From positions 1 to 41,110 of the forward strand of contig JAUWIG010000049.1 in assembly GCA_030605475.1 (NCBI GenBank): a stretch of 41,110 bases of DNA, given 5' to 3'. Position numbers and translations under genes: made by a program. Below, one piece after another: positions 31,214 through 40,875 of this stretch. Each line of letters opens with the position of its first letter. The first letter of the stretch is position 1. The notes under the pieces are model-generated. The model was not told where the DNA came from, did not search any database, and was given only the letters and a program-made list of their open reading frames with translations. The DNA is from Planctomycetota bacterium (lineage in GTDB: Bacteria; Planctomycetota; Phycisphaerae; Sedimentisphaerales; Anaerobacaceae).

Positions 31214-32917
31214 TTAATTTTTGAGTAACTTGCGATATATCAGCACAGCCAGTAATGACAAAAATACCAACCCCGCCCACATCAATACTATGCCTGAACT
31301 GGCTAATGCGCCGGGGTTCTTGGTGATGTTTTTGCCCATCATTATGCAGACTATCAGTGCCGCAGCAGGCACCGAACTTGCGCCAAAAGCGCTGAGCAGA
31401 TGTCCGCCTCTTTTAATAATACCCAAACCGATGCCAATCATTATCATCGACACGCAGCCTATTCCGAATACCAGCCGTGAATGTATCTCAGCCTTTATTT
31501 CAACCAGTGTCTTTTGTATTTTTCTGTGAAGTTTACTTTGCAGACTCTTCAGTCCCTGGCTCGGCCCTTTTTGCAGTGCCGATGTGGTTGAAGTCGGACT
31601 GATAGCCTTCAAAACATCCTCAGTTTTGAATTTATCCGTTACGGCTTGTGGTAGAATCAAACCGTAAATAATATGCCGTTGCGCTAAACCCTTTGAACCG
31701 TCCGCCCGCTGCCATCTGGGGCCGTAAAGCTCCATTGTTAAGGTTGGTGCCAGTTCCTCGCCCTCGATTTGCAGCAAAGCCTTGGTGCATCGCCAGGTGC
31801 TTAAAGGTTGTTTGCTGACCACATCAGACTCAATGACCACAACTTCTCCGGATAATTCGACTTTTTTCCTATCCCGGACTTCGCAACCACCGGCGGTAAA
31901 TTCGACGAACTTCTCATCGCTGTGCAGTTTATAGAATCTGTTCGCCGCCGGGTCGCTATAGGTCGTTGAGTTTAATTTTTCCTCTGTGTTCTTTGTCCCG
32001 TAAGTTAGCTGTTGGGTCTTACGGGTCTCTGCTGTTAATCTTTTATCATCGGCTATTTTGCCGGCAATATCCTGTGCCAATAATTCTGTGGTAAACTGTG
32101 CGTAAGTCTCGCAAGCTAATTTCGCAATCGGATAAAACCGCATCGGGTCGATGCGAATCTTTTTCATCTCATCGATCTTTTTGAACTTTACATCATCACC
32201 CAGCAGTGAGCCGAACTCCCTCGTAAGCGACAGCCACTCCGCGGAGAACCCTCCCTCGGCCTCAGGACCCATTTGGTATGTGTTATATGCTGTTATTTGT
32301 ACCTCATTAAATCGCTTATGCGGATTGAAATGTACCTTGGCACTTTCAGCGGTTATAATCTTTCCTATTCCATCTCCTTTTACCTCAATGATGACCACAC
32401 CTGAAAGCGTATCGTTTTGCGAGTTGGCCTGGTCGGCATAGATTTGGTACCGCTTGTCCGGCGGCACTTCATAATATCCTCTTCGCTGAATATTGCGGAA
32501 AAGTATCTGCTTTGCGTCAGCTTTAAGGGATTTTTCTGCGCGGCGTACGAAGGCAGGCATCACGTGGAAACTCAAAATCAGATTTGCTGTTGCCACCATA
32601 ATCGCCAGAGCAAGACCCGGATAAACCAGTGTCAGCAGACTTATTCCACTTGCCTTGCAGGCGTCGAGCTCATTATTGCTCGCAAATCGGCCGTAAATTA
32701 AAGCCGCCGCAAATAGGGCCGCCATTGGCAATACGAACGTCAGCGTTATTGGCAGAAAATAGCCCATAAGATGAATCACCTGTCGAGGCCCTACCCCGTA
32801 TTCCTGAACCGGCCGCAGAATACTGCCCAGACTCATAATTAGTGTCAGAGCCACTGCCGCAAGGACAAAAACCTTCATAAGCTCGCGAAATATGTATCTG
32901 TGCAGAGTAAAAACCAT
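31214..32917 (-). CDS. lptF: LptF/LptG-family permease with enlarged periplasmic domain (LptF-like)
   Basis: 567 residues, about 200 more than a typical LptF. Helices 1-3 are at about 10-120 ('VFVLAAVALTLIMSLGSIL', 'ITLTFVLPMAALFAAALIYG', 'LVYPGLALAIMVATANLIL'). 'FASNNELDACKASGIS' is the family's conserved cytoplasmic loop. The periplasmic part runs from about 125 to 475 and includes a beta-jellyroll plus a long extra segment ('DKRLTAETRKTQQLTYGTKN', 'VVVIESDVVSKQPLSTWRC'). The last three helices lie after 'EIHSRLVFGIGCVSMIMIGI'. The upstream region (32918-33000) shows no clear ribosome-binding site. The job is lipopolysaccharide extraction with LptG. Confidence 0.9.
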   Translation of the reverse strand: MVFTLHRYIFRELMKVFVLAAVALTLIMSLGSILRPVQEYGVGPRQVIHLMGYFLPITLTFVLPMAALFAAALIYGRFASNNELDACKASGISLLTLVYPGLALAIMVATANLILSFHVMPAFVRRAEKSLKADAKQILFRNIQRRGYYEVPPDKRYQIYADQANSQNDTLSGVVIIEVKGDGIGKIITAESAKVHFNPHKRFNEVQITAYNTYQMGPEAEGGFSAEWLSLTREFGSLLGDDVKFKKIDEMKKIRIDPMRFYPIAKLACETYAQFTTELLAQDIAGKIADDKRLTAETRKTQQLTYGTKNTEEKLNSTTYSDPAANRFYKLHSDEKFVEFTAGGCEVRDRKKVELSGEVVVIESDVVSKQPLSTWRCTKALLQIEGEELAPTLTMELYGPRWQRADGSKGLAQRHIIYGLILPQAVTDKFKTEDVLKAISPTSTTSALQKGPSQGLKSLQSKLHRKIQKTLVEIKAEIHSRLVFGIGCVSMIMIGIGLGIIKRGGHLLSAFGASSVPAAALIVCIMMGKNITKNPGALASSGIVLMWAGLVFLSLLAVLIYRKLLKN

Positions 32918-33328
32918 AAGTCTATTGTCGATTGTCGATTGTCGGTTGTCAATTGGAAATCAAAAATCGAGAATCTATTGGGTATTTTACAACAAAATCC
33001 TTTATCTGCTGTTTGTCGAAGCTTCTTTGATTTTGCTATAGAAAGCCCGCCAGCAGCTATTTTGGAAAGGCAGTCCCCCCGTGGTTGCTTAAATTCTCCA
33101 GCCGATTTCAAAATGGAAAATAATCGTCGAAAATCTTAAAAAAATCCCTTTCAAATCAATTGCTTTTATGTTAAAATTGCCTTAAATTAAGGTTCGGAGG
33201 CAGGTTCAAAAATTGTCTTTACTTTGTTACGATAAATCTATATCTGTTTCACACCGATTCTGCCTTGAGGGGTTAGCAGTTAGTTACGTCCCGAACGTTT
33301 TAGGCCTGTTGGAGGGGATGTAAAAATA
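32918..33328. other. intergenic region between divergent genes
   Basis: No gene. 32925-32970 is a run of variants of 'GTCGATTGTCGATTGTCGG' and 'AATCAAAAATCGAGAATC'. A perfect short palindrome CCTTAA-A-TTAAGG lies at about 33180-33192. The AT-rich stretch before it ('CAATTGCTTTTATGTTAAAATTG') may be promoter of the peptidase gene, but no pair of elements is clear. GGAGGGG at 33311-33317 is the ribosome-binding site of the following gene. Confidence 0.55.
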
Positions 33329-36300
33329 GTGGGAAGAGCAAAAATTATAGCAGTGTTTTTTGTTGCGATGTTGGGGATGGTTATCTCTCCGACTAATGCG
33401 GATATCTGGGTCGACCCGAACAGTTTTGATGTGGAAATAACGCAAGGGTACAGTTTTGTAGATACCCTGACCATTGGGAATGACGGGGCCGAGGAGTTGA
33501 ACTTTATCCTGCGCACCCGCGAGACATCACGCGGGATATTAGGCGGGCTGTCGAAGGGAAGAACTGCTGTGGCTGCGGTTGGAGTGACCGAAGAAGATAA
33601 GATGGTTCTGGAATATGAATTCGGCGAACCTCTTGTCTCCAGGAGTGCAGAATATGACCTGGTACAAATAGAAGGTCTGGAGCTATACGAACGAACAGGA
33701 GCTCCGATTGTTCCGGTTCGCCCGGTTACAGTGCTGGTTCCCTTTGGTAAGAGAGTGGTGAATAGCAGGGTGGTTCTTTTGGATACGCGTCAGCTGCCTG
33801 GAACATATCGATTGCCGCCGGCCCAGAAGCCCTATCCCCTCAGTTACCGGGGTAGAGTCGAGCGGACCAAGCCGAATCCGGCAATCTATGGTCAGGCAAC
33901 GCCCTGGCCTGGCAAGGCTCACAGGGAGGTGGCCGCCCAATCCAAGCGGGGCTACCGGCTGTTTACTTTGAACCTGTTTCCGATGCAATACACTCCCACT
34001 ACAGGCAGGATTTCTTACACCACAAGGCTGCGCGTAGAAATCGATTTAGCGGATTCCGGCCGGGCAAATGTGCTCAGGCCATCGCGAAGGACAACATCGG
34101 CATTAAACAGGATGGTGGACAACCCGGGTCTGCTAAGGGCCTATCCTGCCAGAGGCATATCTGTGCGGAAGCTCGAAGGGCTGGTGGCGCTGCCTGATGG
34201 CGGTCCGTACCAATACGTTATCATCACTAATGAAGCCTTGGAAGCTGCCTCTGGTCCGTGGAACTTCCAGGCGCTGCGCGACGCCAAGATTGCCCGCGGT
34301 ATGACGGCCACCATCGTAACGACCGAGTGGATTTACGCCAACTATGATGGGACGCGTCCGGATGGGGGCGAAGACAACCAGACACGTATCCGCAACTTCC
34401 TCATCGAGGCTTACCAGAACTGGGAGACGGAGTACGTCTTGCTGGGTGGGGCAAATGGTATAGTGCCGGCCAGAATGTTCTGGGTGGAGGCCTGGTCGGG
34501 AGGAGATACAGACACGATGCCGGTCGATATGTATTATGGTTGTGTGGAGCCGGCAGAGTGCACCTTTGACTACGACGAGGATGGTAAGTACGGTGAGCCG
34601 ACCGACGGCGTGGGTGGCGGTGATGTCGACCTGTACGCTGAGATATACGTAGGCCGGGCCGCAGTAGAAAACGCTGCAGAACTGGAAAACTTCATCAAGA
34701 AAACACTGACTTATGATTCAACCATATGTGAATACCTGCCTCGAATTTCGATGCTGGGCGAGCATCTGGGCTTCGGTGGGCCGTCCGAATATGCCAAAGA
34801 CTCGATGGAACAGATTCGCCTGGGCGGCGATTATGACGGCTACTTTACCTATGGGTTTGAGAACCATCCCCAGCCGGACTTTTATGATTTCGACACTTCG
34901 ACGAATCTCTACGACGCCGACGGCACCTGGCCAAAAAGCGATCTGATCAATCTTATGAATGAAGGAGGACACCTCTTCAACCATTTGGGGCACGCGGGTT
35001 ATACGTATTGTATGAAATTGTACACCTCTAACCTGGCTTCTCTGACAAACACAGACTATTTCTTTGCGTACTCGCAGGGGTGTATGCCGGGTGGGTTTGA
35101 TACATCTAACTGTTTCGCCGAAGTCATCACGTCTATGGAGCACGGTGCGTTCGCAGCGGTTATGAACGCACGTTATGGATGGGGGACAAAGAACAGCACC
35201 GATGGTCCCAGCCATCGCTTCGACCGTCAGTTCTGGGACGCGGTGCTGGGCGAAGATATGCTCGAAATGGGCCGTGCAAATCAGGACAGTAAGGAAGACA
35301 ACCTCTGGGATATCAACGGAGCCTGCATTCGCTGGTGCTACTATGAATTGAACCTCTTTGGCGACCCTCAGCAGCAGTTTCGGTTTGAGGCGTCCTGTGA
35401 ATGGCTCACTACCGAGCCGCAAGAGGGTACGATTGGCACGGGAGATTCAAATGACATAAGTGTAACTTTCAGTGCTATAGAGGATGGTATAGAGATAGCA
35501 CCTGGCGTCTACGAGGGAGAGATTATTATTATCTCGAACGACCCCTGCAGTCCCACGCTGCTTGTTCCTGTGACGATGACGGTAAATCCGGATGATTTGG
35601 TGCTGACCCCTGCTGAAGGTTTTGAGTCGAGCGGTACCCAATGCGGTCCCTTCACGCCGGAGTGTATGAGCTATACGCTGACGAACAATGGAATCGCAGA
35701 TGTGAGTTGGACGGTGGCCGAGACAGAAAATTGGCTTGAGGTGACCCCCGTTGAAGGAGTGCTGGAGCCGAATGAATCGATAGAGGTGAATGTCTGCATT
35801 GCTCCCGATGCCAATCTGCTTGACCCGAATATTTATACAGATATGGTAATCTTCCAGAACACAGACAGCGGCAGTATTAAGATGCGCTTGGTTACCCTGA
35901 CAGTAAAGCCGCCGGACTGCTTCACAGAATTATTCAACGCAAACGACAACGATTTAGGTTTCCTTTCGCTTACGTTCAGCCCTGACGGCTCAAGTTCTTA
36001 CTACATTGCCTGCAGGAAGAAAGTTGATGAATTTCCAACGGACCCGAATGGTGGGACATATATCTCGCTCAGCGATGACGATTTTGCCGAGGTGCGCACC
36101 GGAAGGAAAGTTATGTTCTACGGACAGAAATACAGACGCTTCTATGTCGGCAGTAACGGTTATATTACCTTCGGGGATGGCGATACGGAGTTTTTGGGGA
36201 CTTTGGAGAATCATTTCGATATGCCGCGTATTTCGGCCCTGTTTACTGATTTAACACCGGCGGATAACCAGAGTATTTCCTGGAAAAAGCTTGGCGACAG

Positions 36301-37315
36301 GGTGGCGGTGACATTTGAAGATGTGCCATTGTATGGGGACAAAACAGCGACCAACAGCTTCCAGGTCGAGATGTTCTTTGTTGATGGTACAATACGCGTT
36401 ACCTGGCTGGATATTGCAGCGACCGGCGCAGTTGCAGGACTATCGCAAGGCAATGGCCTGCCGATACTTTTCACCGAAAGCAATCTGAGCGAGTACCTCC
36501 CTTGTTGGCCATGCGGCGACTTCAACCGGGATTATTCTGTGGATTGGCTCGATTTGGCCATATTTGTTTCGCACTGGCTGGAAGAAGATTGCGGCATCCC
36601 GTACTGGTGCGGCAAAGCTGACCTTAACTTCAGTAGCACGGTCGAAATGGCCGATTATGCCATTTTTGCGGAAAATTGGCTCGTCGTAGAAGATTGGTGG
36701 TTACAGCTGGTTTCTCATTGGAAGTTCGACGAAGGCCAAGGAGACATAGCATATGATTCGACCGGTGAAAATCATGGAACGCTAATCAATGGCCCGACCT
36801 GGACGACCGGTCAAATTGATGGCGCATTGAGCTTTGACGGCGTGGATGATTATGTCCTGATTCCAGAAGACCCTTCTTTGGATTTTTATCTTTCTTCGTT
36901 CACATTCGCCACATGGGTCAATCCTCATGAGAAAAGGCAACACATATTTGCTCATCTGGACAGTAAGACAACAAGAAAGGGCATTGTTTTAAGAATTTAT
37001 GAAAATGGGATGTTTAGGTTCAGTTTTTACTATGACGACCTTGACACTGCTTCTGGAGCAATTCCTTTTGACTCATGGAGTCACATTGCTTGCACTTATG
37101 ATTATAATTCAGACACTGCGAAAATCTATATTGATGGAGATTTGAATGTAACAGGAAATAATGGTCCTTACGAAGGAGCTCGTGTTGATTCATGGATTGG
37201 TAAAGGTTGGGAGGGACAATATTGGAACTATGGCATAATCGACAACGTAATGATTTTCGACCGGGCTTTATCTGATGAAGAAATCTGGCAATTTTATCAG
37301 GATGGGCTGAACTGA
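33329..37315 (+). CDS. secreted gingipain-like C25 peptidase with Ig-like, dockerin-like and LamG modules
   Basis: 1328 residues from a GTG start after GGAGGGG (33311-33317, rather distant). A signal peptide covers 1-24. About 25-290 is an N-terminal beta domain and propeptide-like region; about 295-690 is the C25 (caspase-fold) domain with His555 in 'FNHLGHAGY' and Cys585 in 'AYSQGCMPGGFD' as catalytic dyad. About 690-890 holds two BACON/Ig-like repeats ('EGEIIIISNDPCSPTLLVPV', 'YTDMVIFQNTDSGSIKMRLV'). About 1062-1121 is a dockerin-like Asp/Asn double repeat with flanking cysteines. About 1130-1328 is a LamG/concanavalin fold ('HWKFDEGQGDIAYDSTGENH', 'SWSHIACTYDYNSDTAKIYI'). It likely leaves the cell, perhaps through the type II system encoded in the window. 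That export route is inference. Confidence 0.92.
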   Translation: MGRAKIIAVFFVAMLGMVISPTNADIWVDPNSFDVEITQGYSFVDTLTIGNDGAEELNFILRTRETSRGILGGLSKGRTAVAAVGVTEEDKMVLEYEFGEPLVSRSAEYDLVQIEGLELYERTGAPIVPVRPVTVLVPFGKRVVNSRVVLLDTRQLPGTYRLPPAQKPYPLSYRGRVERTKPNPAIYGQATPWPGKAHREVAAQSKRGYRLFTLNLFPMQYTPTTGRISYTTRLRVEIDLADSGRANVLRPSRRTTSALNRMVDNPGLLRAYPARGISVRKLEGLVALPDGGPYQYVIITNEALEAASGPWNFQALRDAKIARGMTATIVTTEWIYANYDGTRPDGGEDNQTRIRNFLIEAYQNWETEYVLLGGANGIVPARMFWVEAWSGGDTDTMPVDMYYGCVEPAECTFDYDEDGKYGEPTDGVGGGDVDLYAEIYVGRAAVENAAELENFIKKTLTYDSTICEYLPRISMLGEHLGFGGPSEYAKDSMEQIRLGGDYDGYFTYGFENHPQPDFYDFDTSTNLYDADGTWPKSDLINLMNEGGHLFNHLGHAGYTYCMKLYTSNLASLTNTDYFFAYSQGCMPGGFDTSNCFAEVITSMEHGAFAAVMNARYGWGTKNSTDGPSHRFDRQFWDAVLGEDMLEMGRANQDSKEDNLWDINGACIRWCYYELNLFGDPQQQFRFEASCEWLTTEPQEGTIGTGDSNDISVTFSAIEDGIEIAPGVYEGEIIIISNDPCSPTLLVPVTMTVNPDDLVLTPAEGFESSGTQCGPFTPECMSYTLTNNGIADVSWTVAETENWLEVTPVEGVLEPNESIEVNVCIAPDANLLDPNIYTDMVIFQNTDSGSIKMRLVTLTVKPPDCFTELFNANDNDLGFLSLTFSPDGSSSYYIACRKKVDEFPTDPNGGTYISLSDDDFAEVRTGRKVMFYGQKYRRFYVGSNGYITFGDGDTEFLGTLENHFDMPRISALFTDLTPADNQSISWKKLGDRVAVTFEDVPLYGDKTATNSFQVEMFFVDGTIRVTWLDIAATGAVAGLSQGNGLPILFTESNLSEYLPCWPCGDFNRDYSVDWLDLAIFVSHWLEEDCGIPYWCGKADLNFSSTVEMADYAIFAENWLVVEDWWLQLVSHWKFDEGQGDIAYDSTGENHGTLINGPTWTTGQIDGALSFDGVDDYVLIPEDPSLDFYLSSFTFATWVNPHEKRQHIFAHLDSKTTRKGIVLRIYENGMFRFSFYYDDLDTASGAIPFDSWSHIACTYDYNSDTAKIYIDGDLNVTGNNGPYEGARVDSWIGKGWEGQYWNYGIIDNVMIFDRALSDEEIWQFYQDGLN

Positions 37316-37361
37316 CCCACTTTTTGCTGATGACAGCCGGACTGGTTTGGCATAAAAAAAA

Positions 37362-37398
37362 TGAGAGCTGGCGGTCGGGTTGTTCTCAGCCTTTTTTC
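37362..37398 (+). terminator. weak terminator candidate after C25 peptidase
   Basis: TGAGA (37362-37366) pairs with TCTCA (37384-37388) and T-runs follow (37392-37397 and beyond). The stem is short and the 17-nt loop is large, so this is a tentative call. Confidence 0.3.
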
Positions 37399-37542
37399 TT
37401 TTTCCCCTAAATCCATCGCTCAAAAACGCCGATTGTTGATTGGGTCAAGTTACTTTTTATTTGCGTTAAAAACGGATAATTCTTATAATATTGGTTACCT
37501 TTAAGAATTCAGCTCAAATTCGTTAATTCTGGAGTGCTTATG

Positions 37543-37607
37543 AACCCCGTTAGAAATTCTATAACGAGGAATAATATGATACAAGAAGGGAAAATTTCTA
37601 ACAGGGT
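37543..37607 (+). repeat. palindromic repeat providing a gene start
   Basis: This copy of the element at 15915-15981 begins with the same 27 bases. It lies across the 5' end of the protease gene: its 'GAGGAATAATATG' makes both the ribosome-binding site (37566-37570) and the ATG at 37576, and its end codes for 'MIQEGKISNRVK'. Hairpin relatives of the 'CCCCGTTAGAAGT' type occur at 684-712 and 40917-40945. Confidence 0.88.
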
Positions 37608-38631
37608 GAAGTTCTGCAGTGCTGTCATCTCGTTTTTTTTGTTTGTTTCGCTTGTTTGCGGCCTTTGCCTGGCCCCCGATGTACTCGGGGATACGGTTGT
37701 TCTAAAAGAGGGCCAGACTTTGACCGGCGATATCCTTGCGGAAAAAGAGACGCTTGTTTATCTGGATATCGGCGTGGACGTTCTAACTATCTCGAAGGAG
37801 AATATACTCGAATACGAGTACGCCAAAGCGCTTGAGCCTGAGGATGTCGATGCCGATGACCTGAGTGTAGAAGCCGATGAATCGCAGTCCCGGCACGCCG
37901 CCACCAGCCGGTTATATCGTACTGCTGACCTGAAAAAAACAACCATCGAAAAATGTGTGGACGAATTCTCTGAAGCGGTTGTAAAGGTCTCAAGCCCCGC
38001 AGGAGTGGGGTCGGGCTTCTTCTTCAATGAAGAGGGATACCTGATAACCAATTATCACGTGATAGAAAAAGAAACAAGGATAGAGGTTACTATGTTCCAA
38101 AAGGCGAAGGGTGGCTTTGAAAAAAAGAAATTCAAAAAAGTCAAAATCGAGGCCATCAATCCTTTTGTTGACCTGGCATTGTTAAAGGTCGAGGAACTCG
38201 GGGACACGAGAGTCAAATACGCATACCTGGGTGACATCGATAATATCAAAGTAGGTGAAAAGGTCTTTGCTATCGGCAATCCGCTCGGCCTGGAGCGAAC
38301 CGTTACCGACGGTGTCATCAGCACAAAAAACAGGGCCTTTGAAGGCCTTGTCTATATCCAGACTAATGCCGATATCAATCCTGGTAACTCCGGCGGGCCG
38401 CTGTTCAATCTGGCTGGAGAGGTCGTCGGCGTTACGAATATGGGGTATATATTCTTCGGAGGGCTCGGATTTGCCATACCCATCGATTATGTAAAGCACT
38501 TCATAGAGAACCGTGACGCCTTTGTATATGACAAGGATAATCCGAACGCCGGTTTCAAATATCTTCAGCCGGACCGAAGACGCAACAAGGCCGAGCCCAA
38601 TTTCCTCAAAAACAAGGAAATTAAAGATTAA
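37576..38631 (+). CDS. exported trypsin-like serine protease, HtrA/DegP type without PDZ
   Basis: I choose ATG 37576 (351 residues): GAGGA lies 6 bases upstream and the signal peptide then starts after a short basic region. ATG 37540 with GGAG upstream would add 12 repeat-coded residues. The signal helix is 'AVISFFLFVSLVCGLCLA'. An N-terminal segment (about 35-110) resembles a small beta domain ('GDTVVLKEGQTLTGDILAEK', 'VYLDIGVDVLTISKENILEY'). The protease domain has His in 'LITNYHVIEKET', Asp in 'INPFVDLALLKVEE' and Ser in 'NADINPGNSGGPLFNLAG', the full catalytic triad. No PDZ domain follows; the C-terminus is short and basic. It should act in the periplasm on misfolded or regulatory substrates. 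Confidence 0.92.
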   Translation: MIQEGKISNRVKFCSAVISFFLFVSLVCGLCLAPDVLGDTVVLKEGQTLTGDILAEKETLVYLDIGVDVLTISKENILEYEYAKALEPEDVDADDLSVEADESQSRHAATSRLYRTADLKKTTIEKCVDEFSEAVVKVSSPAGVGSGFFFNEEGYLITNYHVIEKETRIEVTMFQKAKGGFEKKKFKKVKIEAINPFVDLALLKVEELGDTRVKYAYLGDIDNIKVGEKVFAIGNPLGLERTVTDGVISTKNRAFEGLVYIQTNADINPGNSGGPLFNLAGEVVGVTNMGYIFFGGLGFAIPIDYVKHFIENRDAFVYDKDNPNAGFKYLQPDRRRNKAEPNFLKNKEIKD

Positions 38632-38646
38632 AAGTCAAAGATTAAG

Positions 38647-40569
38647 ATGAAACACGCCGCGAAAGTAAATCATAAGTACACAAGTCGCAAGTTCCCTTGT
38701 GCTCTGATGTGCTTATGCTCTTGTGCTCTTGTGCTCTTATGCTCATTTGCTTCTGCCAAGGCCGGGGTCTTACCCGGCACAGCCGGTCTTATCCCTCCTG
38801 AAACCATCCTGCTGGTGGATATTGAGGATTTCAGCCGGCTGAAACAGCAGTTTGAAAAAACCCACATTTACAAACTCTACAAAGACCCCGCAATGACTGC
38901 CTTTGTTGATAACTTCAAAGCAAAATGGCGCGAAAAAATCCGGGAAATGGATAACGAGATTGCCACGGCGATTGTCGAGGCGGATGTATTGCCGCAGGGC
39001 AGGGTTGCCTTTGCTTTAGTGCTTAATGAGCAGACGAAAGATGCCAACGAGCCGCCGGTTCTGCTCATAACTCAGTGGGGCGAAAACATCGCCAAAATCA
39101 AAGAAGCAATAGACAAAATGGTCAAAAAGGCTGTTGAAAACGGCGCGCACCGAAAGACCGAAGATTATCGCGGCGTTAGTATTGTGACGATAATTGGTAA
39201 AAACTCATCAAGCCAAAAGGCCGAGGGCCGGAGCTATAAAACAATAATGATTGCTAAACCCTCAATGCTCATTTATTGTTTTATTGATGATTGTTTGATA
39301 TTTTCTGAGGATATCGACGTTCTCAAATTTGTCATCGCACATATCAAAGGTGCTGGCGGCCCAACGCTGGCCGACGACGCAGATTATACCGCCGCCGTCG
39401 CAGCCTTGGGGCCGTATCACGACATTGATTTCTACGTCAACATAAAACAAATCATCAAAACAATACTTGCCAAAGATACTGCCGGCAAGGCACGAACAAC
39501 AATAGGCAATCTGGGCCTTGATAATGTTACTGCTTTTGGCTGTTCGGTCGGTTTTGGCAGACGCCCCGGCACTTCCTGTTGTGGTAAAGCGCTTCTGAAA
39601 ATTAACGGTGCCAAAAAAGGCATTTGCAAAATGTTGGAGCCTGAATCTACCGTTCTTGGAGCTCCGCGATTTGTTCCTGTCTCGGTCTATTCAATGACAT
39701 TCTTAAATTTGAACATTAAAAAAGCCTATGATGAGCTTTACAACATCCTATACACTGTTTCGCCAATGACCGCTGTACTAATGCATACACCGCTTTTGCC
39801 GCCAAGCCCTGATGGCCAGCCGGGACTGCAATTGAAAGGTGATGTTATCGACCACTTAGGCTCGCAAATTGTATTCGCACAGAGCATCAATAAGCCATTC
39901 TCCAATACCGGCACGCAGCCACCAACAGAATCGCTTGTTGCTTTGGCGGTAGTAAACCATCGTGCTCTTGAAAAATCCCTCTCGCTTCTGCACAGCAAAG
40001 TGATAGCCCAGAATAACCCTGATGCCAGGCGCGAGCTTCTGGGCCATACGATTTATCTGGTTAGCTTACAGACTTTGCCGTTTTTCAGTCCTGGGCTGAC
40101 ACCAATGCAAAGTCCTGCCGATTCAGGTGTCCCACAAATGCCTAAATTAGCGTTTACCGTCACTAACACTCATCTAATTTTCGGAGTCGAATCAACGGTT
40201 GAGCGGGCCATCCGCACATTGAGTAGTACCACTGCTGCATCAGTGGGTTCAGCAAAGTGGTTCACTCTGGCCAAATCAGCCATTCCTTCTGTGGTGGGAC
40301 TGGCCGGCCTGGAAGACAATGCGGCCTCGGCTGAATTCTTCTGGTGGATGATGAAGAAAGCCGACAAAACCAGGCCTTTGACCGTCTCGCCGGGGACCGC
40401 TTCGCTTAAATTCGGCCAACAGGGATTCGGTGAATTAGTTAAACCTGCTCTTTTACCCCCCTTCGATACTGTGCGCAAGTATTTTGGCTTGTCTGCTTTT
40501 TATGGCGTTAGTAGGCCGGATGGCTTCTTCTTTGAATTCAACTACCTAAATCCACCCGGCAGTGACTGA
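38647..40569 (+). CDS. exported protein of unknown function (DUF3352-like)
   Basis: 640 residues from ATG 38647, 15 bp after the protease stop. Residues about 16-40 form a signal peptide rich in Cys and Leu ('ALMCLCSCALVLLCSFASAK'). The body has 'ETILLVDIEDFSRLKQQFEK', 'FVDNFKAKWREKIREMDNEI', 'GRVAFALVLNEQTKDANEPP' and later 'HLIFGVESTVERAIRTLSST', in keeping with the DUF3352-like proteins that are frequent in planctomycetes. I see no catalytic motif. It probably folds in the periplasm or on the cell surface. Its pairing with the HtrA-type protease (same strand, short gap) suggests co-expression. The stop is at 40567-40569; no clear terminator follows. Confidence 0.75.
   Translation: MKHAAKVNHKYTSRKFPCALMCLCSCALVLLCSFASAKAGVLPGTAGLIPPETILLVDIEDFSRLKQQFEKTHIYKLYKDPAMTAFVDNFKAKWREKIREMDNEIATAIVEADVLPQGRVAFALVLNEQTKDANEPPVLLITQWGENIAKIKEAIDKMVKKAVENGAHRKTEDYRGVSIVTIIGKNSSSQKAEGRSYKTIMIAKPSMLIYCFIDDCLIFSEDIDVLKFVIAHIKGAGGPTLADDADYTAAVAALGPYHDIDFYVNIKQIIKTILAKDTAGKARTTIGNLGLDNVTAFGCSVGFGRRPGTSCCGKALLKINGAKKGICKMLEPESTVLGAPRFVPVSVYSMTFLNLNIKKAYDELYNILYTVSPMTAVLMHTPLLPPSPDGQPGLQLKGDVIDHLGSQIVFAQSINKPFSNTGTQPPTESLVALAVVNHRALEKSLSLLHSKVIAQNNPDARRELLGHTIYLVSLQTLPFFSPGLTPMQSPADSGVPQMPKLAFTVTNTHLIFGVESTVERAIRTLSSTTAASVGSAKWFTLAKSAIPSVVGLAGLEDNAASAEFFWWMMKKADKTRPLTVSPGTASLKFGQQGFGELVKPALLPPFDTVRKYFGLSAFYGVSRPDGFFFEFNYLNPPGSD
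38700..38747 (+). repeat. 8-bp period low-complexity repeat coding for a signal peptide
   Basis: Six consecutive 8-mers are variants of TGCTCTTG (TGCTCTGA, TGTGCTTA, TGCTCTTG, TGCTCTTG, TGCTCTTA, TGCTCATT). They encode the hydrophobic core of the signal peptide of the 38647 gene. Eight is not a multiple of three, so the repeat cycles through frames and gives Leu, Cys, Ala, Val and Met residues. Confidence 0.9.
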
Positions 40570-40875
40570 TACAAACTTTAATTGCTTTTGCTGTATTTTC
40601 CAAAATCGTACCTTTAATCAATATCCTCCCGCAAGGTGGATTATTGTTTAGGGTTATGTATTTCTTGAGGTTCATACAATAATCGAAAACTGTTACCCAT
40701 GTTCTTAGCATAATCTGTAACCTATGTTATCGGTTTGTACCTTGTTTAGCCCCCAGGCCTGCCTGGGGGTTATGTATTCCCAAATTTATTTTTGGGGGTT
40801 GTTATTTGTTTACCCCCCGCCGGCATTTATCCGCCGTAGCCTTGGCAAAGGTGGACGGCGACGCTATACGAAAAT

